In this document: positions 6,832 through 15,827 of the stretch, piece by piece
Layout of the letters: every line of letters begins with the position of its first letter
Position numbering within the stretch: position 1 is the stretch's first letter
Assembly (NCBI GenBank): GCA_031401035.1
Contig: JANNRA010000185.1
Coordinates: forward strand, 1 to 64,000
Reading direction: 5' to 3'
Length of the DNA: 64,000 nt
Source: JANNRA01 sp031401035
GTDB taxonomy: Bacteria; Desulfobacterota; Binatia; HRBIN30; CADEER01
Translations under genes and position numbers: made by a program
The notes under the pieces: generated by a model
The model's input: only the letters and a program-made list of their open reading frames with translations
Database searches by the model: none
Told to the model about the DNA's origin: nothing

Positions 6832-8559
6832 ATGCAGCGCGCCTTTGATCTGGTCATCCGCAACGGCCTGGTGGTCGACGGCAGCGGCGCCAAGCCGGGT
6901 GAAGCCGATGTCGGCATCACCGCCGGTGCGATCACGGCGATCGGCCAGGTGACGGGATCCGGCCGCGAGGAGATCGACGCGCGCGGCAAGCTGGTGACGC
7001 CCGGCTTCGTCGACGTGCACACCCACTACGACGGCCAGGCGACGTGGGACACGCGCCTGCAGCCATCCTCGTGGCACGGCGTGACGACGGTCGTCATGGG
7101 CAACTGCGGCGTCGGCTTCGCGCCCTGCCGGCGCGACGATCACGAGCGGCTGATCAAACTCATGGAGGGAGTCGAGGATATTCCCTTCGCCGTGCTGGCC
7201 GAAGGCCTGCCATGGAACTGGGAGAGCTTTCCCGAGTATCTCGACGCGCTGCAGGCGCGCCGCTTCGACGTCGACGTCGGGACGCAGCTGCCGCACGCGG
7301 CCTTGCGCGTCTATGTGATGGGGCAGCGCGGCGCCGATCGCGAAGCGGCCAGTGGCGCCGATATCGCGGCCATGGCGGCGCTGGCGCGGGGCGCCGTGCA
7401 AGCCGGCGCGCTCGGGTTCACCACCTCGCGGACGCTGAACCACCGCTCCGCCGATGGGCAGCCGACGCCGACGCTGACGGCCGGCGAGGACGAGCTGACC
7501 GGGATCGCGATGGGGCTGCATGCGGCCCGCGCCGGGGTCCTGCAGGTGGTCTCGGATTTCACCGATCCGGACGCCGAGTTCGCCATGCTGCGGCGCCTGG
7601 TGGAGAAGTCGGGCCGGCCGCTGTCCTTCTCGCTGGTGCAGAGCCCGCTCGCCAAGGATGCCTGGCGCGGCCAGCTCGCGGCGCTCGAGCGCGCCAACGC
7701 GGCCGGCCTGCCGATGCGGGCACAGGTGTGCGCGCGGCCGATCGGGCTGCTGTTCGGATTCGAGCTGACGCTGAATCCGTTCTCGCAGCATGCGACCTAT
7801 CGGGCGATCGCGGCGCTACCGCTGGCGGAGCGCGTCGCCCGCCTGCGCGACCCCGAGACGCGCGCGCGCCTGCTGATCGAGGGCTGCAAGGACTCCGCCT
7901 GGGCGCGCCGGTTCACCGCGTGGGATCACCTGATCTTCATGGGCGCGACGCCGGACTATGAGCCGACGCCGGAGCAGAGCGTCGCCGCCGCCGCCGCCGC
8001 GCGCCGCGCGGTGTCGCCGGCGGAGATCGCGCTCGATCACCTGCTGACGGACGGCGGGCGCGGCATGCTCTATCTGCCGTTTCTCAACTACGCCGACGGA
8101 TCCCTGGATCCGGCCTACGAAATGCTGATGCACGCCCACACCATCCCCGGCCTGTCGGACGGCGGCGCGCACGTCGGCATGATCTGCGACGGCTCCTTTC
8201 CGACCTCGAACCTGTCGTTGATGACGCGCGATCGCCGGCGCGGGCCGACGGTCGATCTGGCGCAGATGGTCAGGATGCAATCGCACGACACCGCCGCGGC
8301 GCTCGGTCTGCACGACCGCGGACTGATTCAGGTGGGACTGCGGGCCGACCTCAACGTCATCGACTACGACGCGCTGCAGCTGCATGCGCCGCGGGTCGTC
8401 CACGATCTGCCGGCCGGCGGGCGCCGCCTCATCCAGCGCGCCGATGGGTACGTCGCCACCGTGGTGGCGGGCGAGATCACCTATCGCCACGGCGAACCGA
8501 CCGAGGCGCTGCCCGGCCGCCTGCTGCGCGGTGCGCGGCGCCCGCCGTCCGCCCCGTAG
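6832..8559 (+). CDS. amidohydrolase, N-acyl-D-amino-acid deacylase type
   Basis: 575 residues from ATG 6832 behind GAGGG; an upstream in-frame Met at 6787 lacks a ribosome site. The N-terminal beta-sandwich strand AFDLVIRNGLVVDGSGA leads into the metal-binding PGFVDVHTHYDGQATWD with H63 and H65, then GNCGVGFAPCR. The late DGGAHVGMICD supplies the catalytic aspartate region, and the C-terminal GLRADLNVIDYD strand closes the fold. These are D-aminoacylase/dihydroorotase-type hydrolases. A TauD-like oxygenase gene begins 17 nt later, pointing to a small catabolic operon. The substrate is unknown. Confidence 0.88.
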   Translation: MQRAFDLVIRNGLVVDGSGAKPGEADVGITAGAITAIGQVTGSGREEIDARGKLVTPGFVDVHTHYDGQATWDTRLQPSSWHGVTTVVMGNCGVGFAPCRRDDHERLIKLMEGVEDIPFAVLAEGLPWNWESFPEYLDALQARRFDVDVGTQLPHAALRVYVMGQRGADREAASGADIAAMAALARGAVQAGALGFTTSRTLNHRSADGQPTPTLTAGEDELTGIAMGLHAARAGVLQVVSDFTDPDAEFAMLRRLVEKSGRPLSFSLVQSPLAKDAWRGQLAALERANAAGLPMRAQVCARPIGLLFGFELTLNPFSQHATYRAIAALPLAERVARLRDPETRARLLIEGCKDSAWARRFTAWDHLIFMGATPDYEPTPEQSVAAAAAARRAVSPAEIALDHLLTDGGRGMLYLPFLNYADGSLDPAYEMLMHAHTIPGLSDGGAHVGMICDGSFPTSNLSLMTRDRRRGPTVDLAQMVRMQSHDTAAALGLHDRGLIQVGLRADLNVIDYDALQLHAPRVVHDLPAGGRRLIQRADGYVATVVAGEITYRHGEPTEALPGRLLRGARRPPSAP

Positions 8560-8576
8560 CCGAGGAGGAGACCCCC

Positions 8577-9620
8577 ATGCGCGAACTCGAAACGCACTGT
8601 GAGTGGGCCGCCGACGACATGCGCGACGCGGCGCTGTGGACCGAGACGCTGACGCCGTCGGAGGTGGCGGAGATCGACGCGGCGCTGCGCGTGGCGGGCG
8701 CGAAATCCGCCGATCTGCTCGAGATCGGCGCCGCCGATTTCCCGTTGCCGCAGGTCAGCGCGCGCATCGCCCGCATCAAGCAGGAGCTGGTCAACGGGCG
8801 CGGCGTCGTGCGGCTGCGCGGTCTCGATCGCGGTCGCTATAACAACGACGAGATGTGCCTGATCTATTGGGGCATCGGCGCCCACCTCGGTCGGCCGTGG
8901 GCGCAGAATGCGCGTGGCCACGTGCTCGGCGACGTCACCGATCAGGGCAAGGCGCCCACCGATCCGACCGCGCGCGGCAACGAACTCGGCGGCATCCCGC
9001 TGCCGTTTCACTGCGACGGCTCCGATCTCGTCGGCCTGATGTGCCTCGATCCGGGCGCCGAGGACGGCCTGTCGCGGGTCGCCAACGCGGTGTCGCTGCA
9101 CAATGTCCTGGTGCGCGAGCACCCGGCGCTCGCCGCCGCGCTGTACCAGCCACTGCCCTACGACTTTCGCGGCGAGCAGCCGCAGGGCGGCAAAGCGTTT
9201 TATCAGGTGCCGGGCTTCACCGAATGGGGTGAACGGCTGTTCATGCGCCTCATCCCGCCCTACATACTCGCCTCACAACGCCATGCCGACGCGCCGCGCC
9301 TCAGCGACGTGCAGCGCCAGGCGCTCGCCTGGATTGTCGAGACGGCCGAGAGCGGCCGCTTCAACGTCGAGATGGCGTTCGAGGCGGGCGATGTCCAGTT
9401 CATCAACAATTATCACGTCATGCACGGCCGCTCCGCCTATCGGGACCGGCCCGGCAAGGTGCGCCACCTGAAGCGGCTGTGGCTCGAGACCGACGTGTAC
9501 GAGACGCGCCCGCCCTATTTCGTCAACAACCTCAGCGGCGGCTGGAACGAGAAGCGCGTCATCAGCCGCCTCGATGCCGCCGGCGCGGCGGCCGGGCGTG
9601 GCGCGCCCGAACGCGGGTAG
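8577..9620 (+). CDS. TauD/TfdA-family Fe(II)/2-oxoglutarate dioxygenase
   Basis: 347 residues with a strong GAGGAGGAGA site. The 2-His-1-carboxylate iron triad is visible: H145-x-D147 in PFHCDGSD, and the distal histidine (H283) in HVMHGRSAYRD. The following RHLKRLWL arginines would bind 2-oxoglutarate. The family hydroxylates sulfonates, aryloxy acids, trimethyllysine-type amines and many small acids. Its tight coupling with the preceding deacylase-like amidohydrolase suggests stepwise breakdown of one acylated or ring-containing substrate (inference). Confidence 0.9.
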   Translation: MRELETHCEWAADDMRDAALWTETLTPSEVAEIDAALRVAGAKSADLLEIGAADFPLPQVSARIARIKQELVNGRGVVRLRGLDRGRYNNDEMCLIYWGIGAHLGRPWAQNARGHVLGDVTDQGKAPTDPTARGNELGGIPLPFHCDGSDLVGLMCLDPGAEDGLSRVANAVSLHNVLVREHPALAAALYQPLPYDFRGEQPQGGKAFYQVPGFTEWGERLFMRLIPPYILASQRHADAPRLSDVQRQALAWIVETAESGRFNVEMAFEAGDVQFINNYHVMHGRSAYRDRPGKVRHLKRLWLETDVYETRPPYFVNNLSGGWNEKRVISRLDAAGAAAGRGAPERG

Positions 9621-9640
9621 CTCGGCGCTGGGCGACGGCG

Positions 9641-10360
9641 ATGCAGCCCCTCATCATTCTGCATCGCGACGAGGACCTGGTCGCCGTCCACAAGCCCGCC
9701 GGTCTGCTGGTGCACCGCACGTCGATCGACGCGCACGAGTCGCGCGCCCTGCTGCAGATGCTGCGCGATCAACTCGGCGTGCCCGTGCATCCGGCGCACC
9801 GCCTCGACAAGGGCACCTCGGGCGTCGTCGTCTTCGCCCTGCACGCCGAAGCGGCGCGGCGTCTGACGGCGACCCTGCGCGATGGGGAGGCGCAGAAAAC
9901 CTATGCCGCGATTGTGCGCGGGTGGGCGCCCGACCAGGTCGACGTCGACTCTCCGTTGCGCGATCGCCGCGATCGGATGGCGCGGCGGCAGGTGATCGAG
10001 TCGCGGCCGGCGTTCACCGCCGTGCGCTGCCTGGCGCGCATCGAATTGGACGCGGCGGTCGGGCCCTACGCGACCGCTCGCTACTCCTTGGTCGCCTGCC
10101 AGCCGCGTAGCGGCCGCCAACACCAGATCCGCCGCCATCTCAAGCACCTGCGCCACCCGGTGATCGGCGACGCCAACTACGGTGACGGGGCGCACAACCG
10201 CTTCGTGCGCGAGTCGCTCGGCGTGACGCGACTGCTGCTCGCCGCCAGCGCCATTCGCCTGCCGCATCCGCGCACCGGCGTGCCGCTCGAGATCGCGGCG
10301 CCGTTGGACGATTCGTTCCTTGCGGCGCTGGCCTGGCCGGGGTGGCAGGGGGTGGCGTGA
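9641..10360 (+). CDS. truC: tRNA pseudouridine(65) synthase TruC
   Basis: 239 residues from ATG 9641; the frame is open further upstream but that part is overlap with the dioxygenase gene. RluA-family catalytic motif AHRLDKGTSGVVVF with the nucleophilic D56. TruC-specific features include LLVHRTSIDAHE near the N-terminus, QKTYAAIVRGW, and RSGRQHQIRRHLKHLRHPVIGD. It lacks the S4 domain of the RluC/D type and is the usual TruC length. It isomerises U65 in certain tRNAs. The next gene is convergent, so it is transcribed alone or with the preceding oxygenase operon. Confidence 0.85.
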   Translation: MQPLIILHRDEDLVAVHKPAGLLVHRTSIDAHESRALLQMLRDQLGVPVHPAHRLDKGTSGVVVFALHAEAARRLTATLRDGEAQKTYAAIVRGWAPDQVDVDSPLRDRRDRMARRQVIESRPAFTAVRCLARIELDAAVGPYATARYSLVACQPRSGRQHQIRRHLKHLRHPVIGDANYGDGAHNRFVRESLGVTRLLLAASAIRLPHPRTGVPLEIAAPLDDSFLAALAWPGWQGVA

Positions 10361-10390
10361 GCGGGGCGGCGTCACGCCCGCACATGTGCC

Positions 10391-10882
10391 TCAGGGCGCC
10401 GGCGTCGCGCCGCGGAGGATCGCGATCACGTCGCTGACGCGCTCGCCGTGGACCGTTTCTTCACGGCCGTTCAGTCGCAGCAGGCGCTGCACCTCAGGAT
10501 CCGACTCGCGGTCGGCCCAGCGCTGGTAGCCCTTGTCGCCGTCGATCTCACCCTGGACGATGAGGGCGAACAGCTCGGCGGAGATCGTCTCGGGCAGCGG
10601 CACGGCGTAGGGGGCGCGATCAGCATCGGTCGGTTCATAGGCCGCCGTGCCGAGCTTGACGGCGATCGCCTTGCGCACGCGCTCGGCGTGGCCGCGCTCC
10701 TCGCGCGCGTTGCGGCGCAGCAGATCGGCGGCGTCGGCGTCGCCGACGCGGTCGGCGAGCAGATTGTAGAAATCCTCACCGGCGCACTCGACCCGGTAGA
10801 GGAGCCGCATCGCCTCGACGTCGAGGATCTCGATGGCGCCGAGCGCGGTGACGGCCGAAAAGAAGTCGCTGTGGTCCTGCAT
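10391..10882 (-). CDS. ferritin-like / rubrerythrin-type diiron protein
   Basis: 163 residues, a four-helix bundle with duplicated E-x-x-H pairs: REERGHAERV in the first half and REETVHGERV in the second. Additional glutamates occur in helices 1 and 3 (RVECAGEDFYNLL and VQGEIDGDKGYQRW). These provide a diiron site. There is no C-terminal rubredoxin CxxC domain, so it is a rubrerythrin-like ferritin rather than full rubrerythrin. The role is probably peroxide or iron handling (family knowledge). It is divergent from the dehydrogenase at 11021 across a 138-nt gap in which I see no clear signal. Confidence 0.85.
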   Translation of the reverse strand: MQDHSDFFSAVTALGAIEILDVEAMRLLYRVECAGEDFYNLLADRVGDADAADLLRRNAREERGHAERVRKAIAVKLGTAAYEPTDADRAPYAVPLPETISAELFALIVQGEIDGDKGYQRWADRESDPEVQRLLRLNGREETVHGERVSDVIAILRGATPAP

Positions 10883-11020
10883 CGTCTCTCCCTCCGCGCC
10901 GAGCGGCGCAGCGCGAGGATGATGGAGCCGGCGAGATCAGGCAAGCCGCGGCCGCACCAGCGGACGGGTTGCGTCGCAGGCGCGGCGATGGGAGAGGGTG
11001 GCGCCGGAAGGAGTCATCGC

Positions 11021-12091
11021 GTGGCGTATCGAGTCATTCAGTGGGGAACCGGTAACGTCGGCCTGTTCGCGCTGCGTTGCATCATCGAGCATCCCGAGAC
11101 CGAACTGGTCGGGGTGTGCGTGCACAGCGAGGCCAAGGCCGGCCAGGACGCCGGCGAGCTCTGCGGGCTGGCGCCGGTCGGCGTCCGCGCGACCACCGAC
11201 GTCGACGCCATCCTGGCGCTCGATGCCGACTGCGTCTGCTACACCGCCACCGCCGACCTGCGCCCGTTCGAAGCGGCGCAGGACATCGGCCGCATTCTCG
11301 CGGCCGGCAAGAACGTCGTCTCCAGCTCGATCGTGCCGCTGGTGCACCCGAAGTCGTTCCTGCCCAACCTGCGCGATGAGTTGGCGGCCGCCTGCCGCGC
11401 CGGCGGCAGTTCGTTCTTCACCTCCGGCATCGACCCCGGCTTTGCCAACGACCTGCTGCCGCTCACCCTGACCGGTCTGTGCGGCAGCTGGGAGGAGGTG
11501 CGCGTACTCGAGATCATCAACTACGCGACCTATAACCAGCCGCAGGTGCTGTTCGACACCATGGGCTTCGGCAAGCCGCTCGAGGACACGCCGTTGCTGC
11601 TCACCCGCGGCACGCTCGAGTTCGCCTGGGGCGGCACGGTGCGGCTGCTCGCCGAGGGCCTCGGCGTCGAACTGGAGACGATCCGGTCGAACTACGAGAA
11701 GCGGCCAGCGGTGAAAGCGATCCGTATCGGCGCGCACACGGTCGAGCCAGGCACGATGGGGGCGCTGCGCTTCGAGGTGCAGGGCATCGTCGGCGGGCGC
11801 CCGGCGATCGTCGTCGAGCACGTCACCCGCATCGACGACGCCCTCGCGCCGGAGTGGCCGACCGGCAACGGCAGCTACCGCGTGGTGGTCACTGGCTTCC
11901 CGAATATGCGCTGCGAGCTGGAGTTCGAAGACGAGCACGGCGACCACGCGGTCGGCGGCGTCGTCCTCACCGCGACGCGTCTGGTCAATGCCATCCCGGC
12001 CGTCTGCGCCGCGGCCCCGGGTCTGCTGTCGGCGCTCGACCTGCCGCTGATCACCGGGCGCGGGCTCTACCGTCCGCCGGCGGTGCGCTAG
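11021..12091 (+). CDS. NAD(P)-binding DapB-like dehydrogenase/reductase
   Basis: 356 residues from GTG 11021, preceded by GGAAGGA. The Rossmann entry RVIQWGTGNVGLFALRCI and the following VGVCVHSEAKAGQDAG are typical of the dihydrodipicolinate-reductase N-terminal-like proteins common in mycobacteria and environmental bacteria (2,4-diaminopentanoate dehydrogenase-type C-terminal fold). GKNVVSSS and FTSGIDPGFANDLLP are further family landmarks. It is not the lysine-pathway DapB: it is longer and lacks that enzyme's signature. The substrate is unknown; it stands alone between a divergent and a convergent neighbour. Confidence 0.8.
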   Translation: MAYRVIQWGTGNVGLFALRCIIEHPETELVGVCVHSEAKAGQDAGELCGLAPVGVRATTDVDAILALDADCVCYTATADLRPFEAAQDIGRILAAGKNVVSSSIVPLVHPKSFLPNLRDELAAACRAGGSSFFTSGIDPGFANDLLPLTLTGLCGSWEEVRVLEIINYATYNQPQVLFDTMGFGKPLEDTPLLLTRGTLEFAWGGTVRLLAEGLGVELETIRSNYEKRPAVKAIRIGAHTVEPGTMGALRFEVQGIVGGRPAIVVEHVTRIDDALAPEWPTGNGSYRVVVTGFPNMRCELEFEDEHGDHAVGGVVLTATRLVNAIPAVCAAAPGLLSALDLPLITGRGLYRPPAVR

Positions 12092-12127
12092 GCGGAGTCG
12101 GCGGCAAGGCAGGGCCGTGCCGCCGGC

Positions 12128-12709
12128 TCAGTGCGACACGCGCTCCGCCGCCCGCGTCCGCAGGTCGGCGGCGCGCGCGCGCAGGCCGTGCATCGTGCGC
12201 TCGATGCGCACCAGCACGGCGCCGGCGCCGACCAGGTTGATGCCGATGAGGACGCCGACGGCGTGCACGCCCGACAGCGGCCAGCCGATCGAGATCGACC
12301 AGCCGAGCAGCGCCGAGACGGCGCCGTCGGCGACCACCCACGGCCAGCCGTCCTCGGGCATCAGCCGCAGGCCGAGCATTACCGACGCCGTGCCACGCAG
12401 CAGCAGATAGATCGCCACCAGCGTGGTGACCAGCGCCAGGCTCGAAACCGGGTTGACGAGCAGCGCCAGGCCGCAGGCGGCGGTGAGCACTCCGAGGACC
12501 AAGCCGAGGGCGCCCTTGTCGGCCGACCACGCCTGCCAGCCGAAGAGGCCGAGTACGGCGCCGGCGATCAGCAACACCAGGCCGAGCAGCACGAAGACGG
12601 CGGCGCCGCTCAGGGCCGGCGCCAGCATTGCCAGCAGGCCCAGGCCGATGAGTACGTACCCGAGGGTGCGCAGTGCCGCACCGAGACTCTCGATCAGGTC
12701 GATCAGCAT
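12128..12709 (-). CDS. HdeD-family (DUF308) membrane protein
   Basis: 193 residues with six hydrophobic segments spread over residues 1-170, arranged as repeated two-helix units: GYVLIGLGLLAMLAPAL, VFVLLGLVLLIAGAVLGLFG and LALVTTLVAIYLLLRGTAS. The C-terminal 25 residues are basic and alanine-rich. HdeD in enterobacteria is linked to acid resistance at high cell density; most homologues are uncharacterised. The gene ends 36 nt from the convergent dehydrogenase stop. A 26-bp direct duplication precedes its start. Confidence 0.8.
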   Translation of the reverse strand: MLIDLIESLGAALRTLGYVLIGLGLLAMLAPALSGAAVFVLLGLVLLIAGAVLGLFGWQAWSADKGALGLVLGVLTAACGLALLVNPVSSLALVTTLVAIYLLLRGTASVMLGLRLMPEDGWPWVVADGAVSALLGWSISIGWPLSGVHAVGVLIGINLVGAGAVLVRIERTMHGLRARAADLRTRAAERVSH

Positions 12710-12721
12710 CGTTCCTCCATA

Positions 12722-12772
12722 GGGTTGAATGACGCGCCTGCGGCGAGGGGTTGAGTGACGCGCCTGCGGCGA
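12722..12772. repeat. 26-bp tandem duplication in a divergent promoter region
   Basis: Two near-identical copies of GGGTTGAATGACGCGCCTGC, continuing GGCGA, lie at 12722-12746 and 12748-12772 (one A/G difference). They sit just upstream of the HdeD-like start, in the 167-nt gap shared with the alcohol dehydrogenase gene. They could be a duplicated regulator site; nothing else is evident in the gap. Confidence 0.7.
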
Positions 12773-12876
12773 GCCGTTACACCGTGCGGCGTGCCGGCGC
12801 CACCGCCCGTGCCTCCGCCGACGCCGCGGCCGCGCCGGCGTTGAGCGCAGGGGCGCGGCGGTGGTAGCAGGGGTGC

Positions 12877-13977
12877 ATGCGAGCCGCCGTTCTCGAACAG
12901 GCCAGGGCGCCCCTGCGCGTGTATGACGACATCGATATCGCGCCGCCGCGCCCCGGCCACGTGCGGGTGCGGGTGACGCACTGCGGTGTCTGTCACTCCG
13001 ACCTCAGCATCGTCGACGGGGTGTTCCCGAGCCCGACGCCGATCATCCTCGGGCACGAGGCGGCGGGGGTGGTCGACGCCCTCGGACCCGACGTCGTCGA
13101 CCTGGCGGTCGGCGACGCGGTGGTGCTCAGCCCGATCGCAGCCTGCGGCGCCTGCTACTGGTGCGTGCGCGGCGAGCCCGGCGTGTGCGTCGCCGCGCTC
13201 GGCCTGCAGACCAACACCTTCGCCGACGGTAGCACCGGCCTGAGCCGCGGCGGCGACACGGTCTTCCGCGGCGTCGGCCTCGGCGGCTTCGCCGAGTACG
13301 TCAACGTCGCCGTCGGCGGCGCCATCAAGATTCCCACCGGCGTCTCGCCGGACGTGGCGTGCGTCATCGGCTGCGCCGTGCAGACCGGCGTCGGCGCGGT
13401 GCTCAACACCGCCCGCGTCGAAGCGGGCGCGACGGTGCTGGTCATCGGCCTCGGCGGCATCGGCCTGAGCATCGTCCAGGGAGCGCGCCTGGCCGGCGCC
13501 TCGCGCATCATCGCCGTCGACCCGGTGGCGGGGCGGCGCGCGGCGGCGCAGGGATTCGGCGCCACCGACCTCGTCGACCCGGCCGACGCCGATCCCGCCT
13601 CGGCCGCGTACGCCCTGACGGGTATCGGCGTCGACTACGCCTTCGACGCCGTCGGCCGCGCCAGCATCATCCAGGCCTGCATCGCCGCGACGCGCTCCGG
13701 CGGCACGACGGTCTGCGTCGGCGCCGCGCCGATGGACGACGCGGTGGTGATCGCGCCGGCGGCGATGTTCACGCTGACCGAGAAGAAGGTCATCGGCTGC
13801 GCCCTCGGCAGCTGCAATTCGCGCCGCGATATCCCGCGCCTGTTGCATCTGCACCAGGCCGGGCGACTCGACCTGGAGGCGCTGATCACGGCGCGGCGGC
13901 CCCTGGCGCAGATCAACGAGGCGATCGACGACCTGCGCGCCGCGCGCGGCATCCGCACCGTGTTGGCGTGCGGCTGA
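12877..13977 (+). CDS. zinc-dependent alcohol dehydrogenase (class III-like)
   Basis: 366 residues. The catalytic zinc site appears as THCGVCHSDLSIVDG with GHEAAGVV, and the structural zinc lobe as CGACYWCVRGEPGVC. The coenzyme fold carries VLVIGLGGIGLSIVQGA, and IIAVDPVAGRRAAAQ (aspartate after the second strand) favours NAD. The pattern matches long-chain medium-chain-dehydrogenase/reductase members close to formaldehyde and aryl-alcohol dehydrogenases. The next gene is 34 nt downstream on the same strand but encodes a transporter, so functional linkage is doubtful. Confidence 0.88.
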   Translation: MRAAVLEQARAPLRVYDDIDIAPPRPGHVRVRVTHCGVCHSDLSIVDGVFPSPTPIILGHEAAGVVDALGPDVVDLAVGDAVVLSPIAACGACYWCVRGEPGVCVAALGLQTNTFADGSTGLSRGGDTVFRGVGLGGFAEYVNVAVGGAIKIPTGVSPDVACVIGCAVQTGVGAVLNTARVEAGATVLVIGLGGIGLSIVQGARLAGASRIIAVDPVAGRRAAAQGFGATDLVDPADADPASAAYALTGIGVDYAFDAVGRASIIQACIAATRSGGTTVCVGAAPMDDAVVIAPAAMFTLTEKKVIGCALGSCNSRRDIPRLLHLHQAGRLDLEALITARRPLAQINEAIDDLRAARGIRTVLACG

Positions 13978-14011
13978 GCGGCGCGGCGCCGCCCGCCGCC
14001 GGAGGCGGGAC

Positions 14012-15025
14012 GTGGGCGCGCCGCACCTGACGCCGGCGCGCTTCGCGCGCGTGCTGCTGGTGCTGGCCGGCGTCTTGGCGGCGGCGCTGCTCGGCAGCGC
14101 CCTGATCGGCGCCGAGCACATCGATCTCGGCGCCGCCCTCGCCGACGCCGGCAGCGTCGACCGCGTCATCCTCGCCCATATCCGCCTGCCGCGCGCCTGC
14201 CTCGCCGTCGTCGTCGGGGCGGCGCTGGCGGCGGCCGGGACGGTTCTGCAGGCGCTGCTGCGCAACCCGCTCGCCGATCCGCACATGCTCGGCGTCTCGG
14301 GCGGCGCGGCGCTCGGCGCCGCCCTGCTGCTCGTCTTCGGCGCCGGCGGCGGCGCTCTGCCGGCGGTGCTGGTGCCGGTCGGCGCCTTTGCCGGGGCGCT
14401 GGCGACGATGCTCGCCGTCTACCGCCTCGGCAGCGTGCACGGCCGGCTGCAGCCCTACATGTTCCTGCTCGCCGGCGTCGTCTGCAACGCCGTTGCCGGG
14501 GCGCTGATCATGACCCTGAACGCGCTGGCCGACTTCTTCCAGGCGCACGGCATCTTGTTCTGGCTGCTCGGCTCGCTGCAGACGCAGAGCTGGGGGCTGG
14601 TGGCGGCGAGCGCGCTCTATGTCGCCGTTGGCCTCGCCTGGCTGTTGCGCCATACCCGCGCTCTCAACGTGCTCAGCCTCGGCGAGGAGGGCGCGACGCA
14701 ACTCGGCGTCGACGTGGCGCGGGTGCGGCGTGGCGTCTTCGTCGTTTCGTCGCTGCTGGTCGGCGCGGCGGTGTCGGTGAGCGGTATGATCGGCTTTGTC
14801 GGCCTGATCGTGCCGCACGTGACGCGTCTGCTGATCGGGCCCGACTACCGCCTGCTGCTGCCGGCCTCGGCGATCATGGGGGCGATTTTCCTGCTGCTCG
14901 CCGACAGCGCCGCCCGCAGCCTGCTCGGCGCCAACGAGATTCCGGTCGGCGTCGTCACGGCGCTGTGCGGCGGCCCCTTCTTCCTCTACCTGTTGCGGCG
15001 CGAGGGGGGGCGCGGTGTCGACTGA
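14012..15025 (+). CDS. FecCD/BtuC-family ABC transporter permease
   Basis: 337 residues from GTG 14012 with GGAGGCGGGA just upstream. About nine to ten hydrophobic helices. Family landmarks are RLPRACLAVVVGAALAAAGT, QALLRNPLADPHMLGVSGGA and GFVGLIVPHVTRLLIGPDYR, the last being the loop that couples to the ATPase. These permeases import iron-siderophores, heme or cobalamin. The ATPase follows with an 11-nt overlap. No periplasmic binding protein or TonB receptor is nearby, so the substrate cannot be named. Confidence 0.92.
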   Translation: MGAPHLTPARFARVLLVLAGVLAAALLGSALIGAEHIDLGAALADAGSVDRVILAHIRLPRACLAVVVGAALAAAGTVLQALLRNPLADPHMLGVSGGAALGAALLLVFGAGGGALPAVLVPVGAFAGALATMLAVYRLGSVHGRLQPYMFLLAGVVCNAVAGALIMTLNALADFFQAHGILFWLLGSLQTQSWGLVAASALYVAVGLAWLLRHTRALNVLSLGEEGATQLGVDVARVRRGVFVVSSLLVGAAVSVSGMIGFVGLIVPHVTRLLIGPDYRLLLPASAIMGAIFLLLADSAARSLLGANEIPVGVVTALCGGPFFLYLLRREGGRGVD

Positions 15026-15827
15026 GGCGGCGATCGCGGTCGAGGACGTCGAGTTCGGCTACGCCGCGGCGCCGGTCCTGCACGGCGTCTCCTGCGTCCT
15101 GCGGCGCGGCGAGTTTCTCGGCATCATCGGGCCGAACGGGTCAGGGAAGTCGACGCTGCTGCGCCTGATGAGCGGCTACCTGCGGCCGCGCCGCGGCCGC
15201 GTGCGGGTCGCCGGCCGGCCGTTGGCGGAGTATGGGCGCGCGGCGCTGAGTCGCGTCATCGGTGTCGTCCCGCAGGACACGACGGTGACGCTGCCGTTCA
15301 GCGTCATGGAGATGGTGCTCTTCGGGCGCACGCCGCACGTCGGCGGCTTCGGCTTCGAGGGCCCGCAGGACCTGGCGGCGGCGCGCCGCGCCCTGGCGCG
15401 CACCAACACCGCCGGGCTGGCGCGTCGGCGCGTCACCGAACTGAGCGGCGGCGAGCGTCAGCGCGTCATCCTCGCCCGCGCGCTGGCGCAAGAGCCCGAG
15501 ATCCTGCTGCTCGACGAGCCGGCGGCCTTCCTCGACATCCGCCACGAGGTCGAGATGTACGACCTGCTGCGCGATCTGCAGCGCGCCGGCATGACGGTGG
15601 CCAGCGTCCTGCATGACCTCAATATCGCCGCGCTCTACTGCGACCGCTTGGTGCTGCTGCACGAGGGGCGCATCGTCCAGATCGGTACGCCGACGGAGGT
15701 CATGACCTACGCGACGCTGACGGCGGTGTACGGCACCGAGGTGTACGTCGCGTTGAACGACATCACCGGGGCGCTGAACGTGTTGCCGCTGAGCCGCGAG
15801 TACCGCGAGCGGCTGCGGCGCGGCTAG
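15015..15827 (+). CDS. ABC transporter ATPase (FecE/BtuD/HmuV type)
   Basis: 270 residues from GTG 15015, overlapping the permease gene by 11 nt. Walker A is IGPNGSGKST, the signature LSGGERQRV, Walker B ILLLDEP and the switch VLHDLN, as in iron-complex importers. The Q-loop is VVPQDT. It pairs with the FecCD permease. The gene's TAG stop overlaps, base for base, the stop of the convergent HpnI gene (CTAG at 15824-15827). Confidence 0.92.
   Translation: MSTEAAIAVEDVEFGYAAAPVLHGVSCVLRRGEFLGIIGPNGSGKSTLLRLMSGYLRPRRGRVRVAGRPLAEYGRAALSRVIGVVPQDTTVTLPFSVMEMVLFGRTPHVGGFGFEGPQDLAAARRALARTNTAGLARRRVTELSGGERQRVILARALAQEPEILLLDEPAAFLDIRHEVEMYDLLRDLQRAGMTVASVLHDLNIAALYCDRLVLLHEGRIVQIGTPTEVMTYATLTAVYGTEVYVALNDITGALNVLPLSREYRERLRRG

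Noticed and set aside
14012..15827. Calling the FecCD/ATPase pair a cobalamin importer
   Set aside because: No BtuF, TonB receptor, cobalamin riboswitch or corrinoid gene is present, so the substrate is left open.
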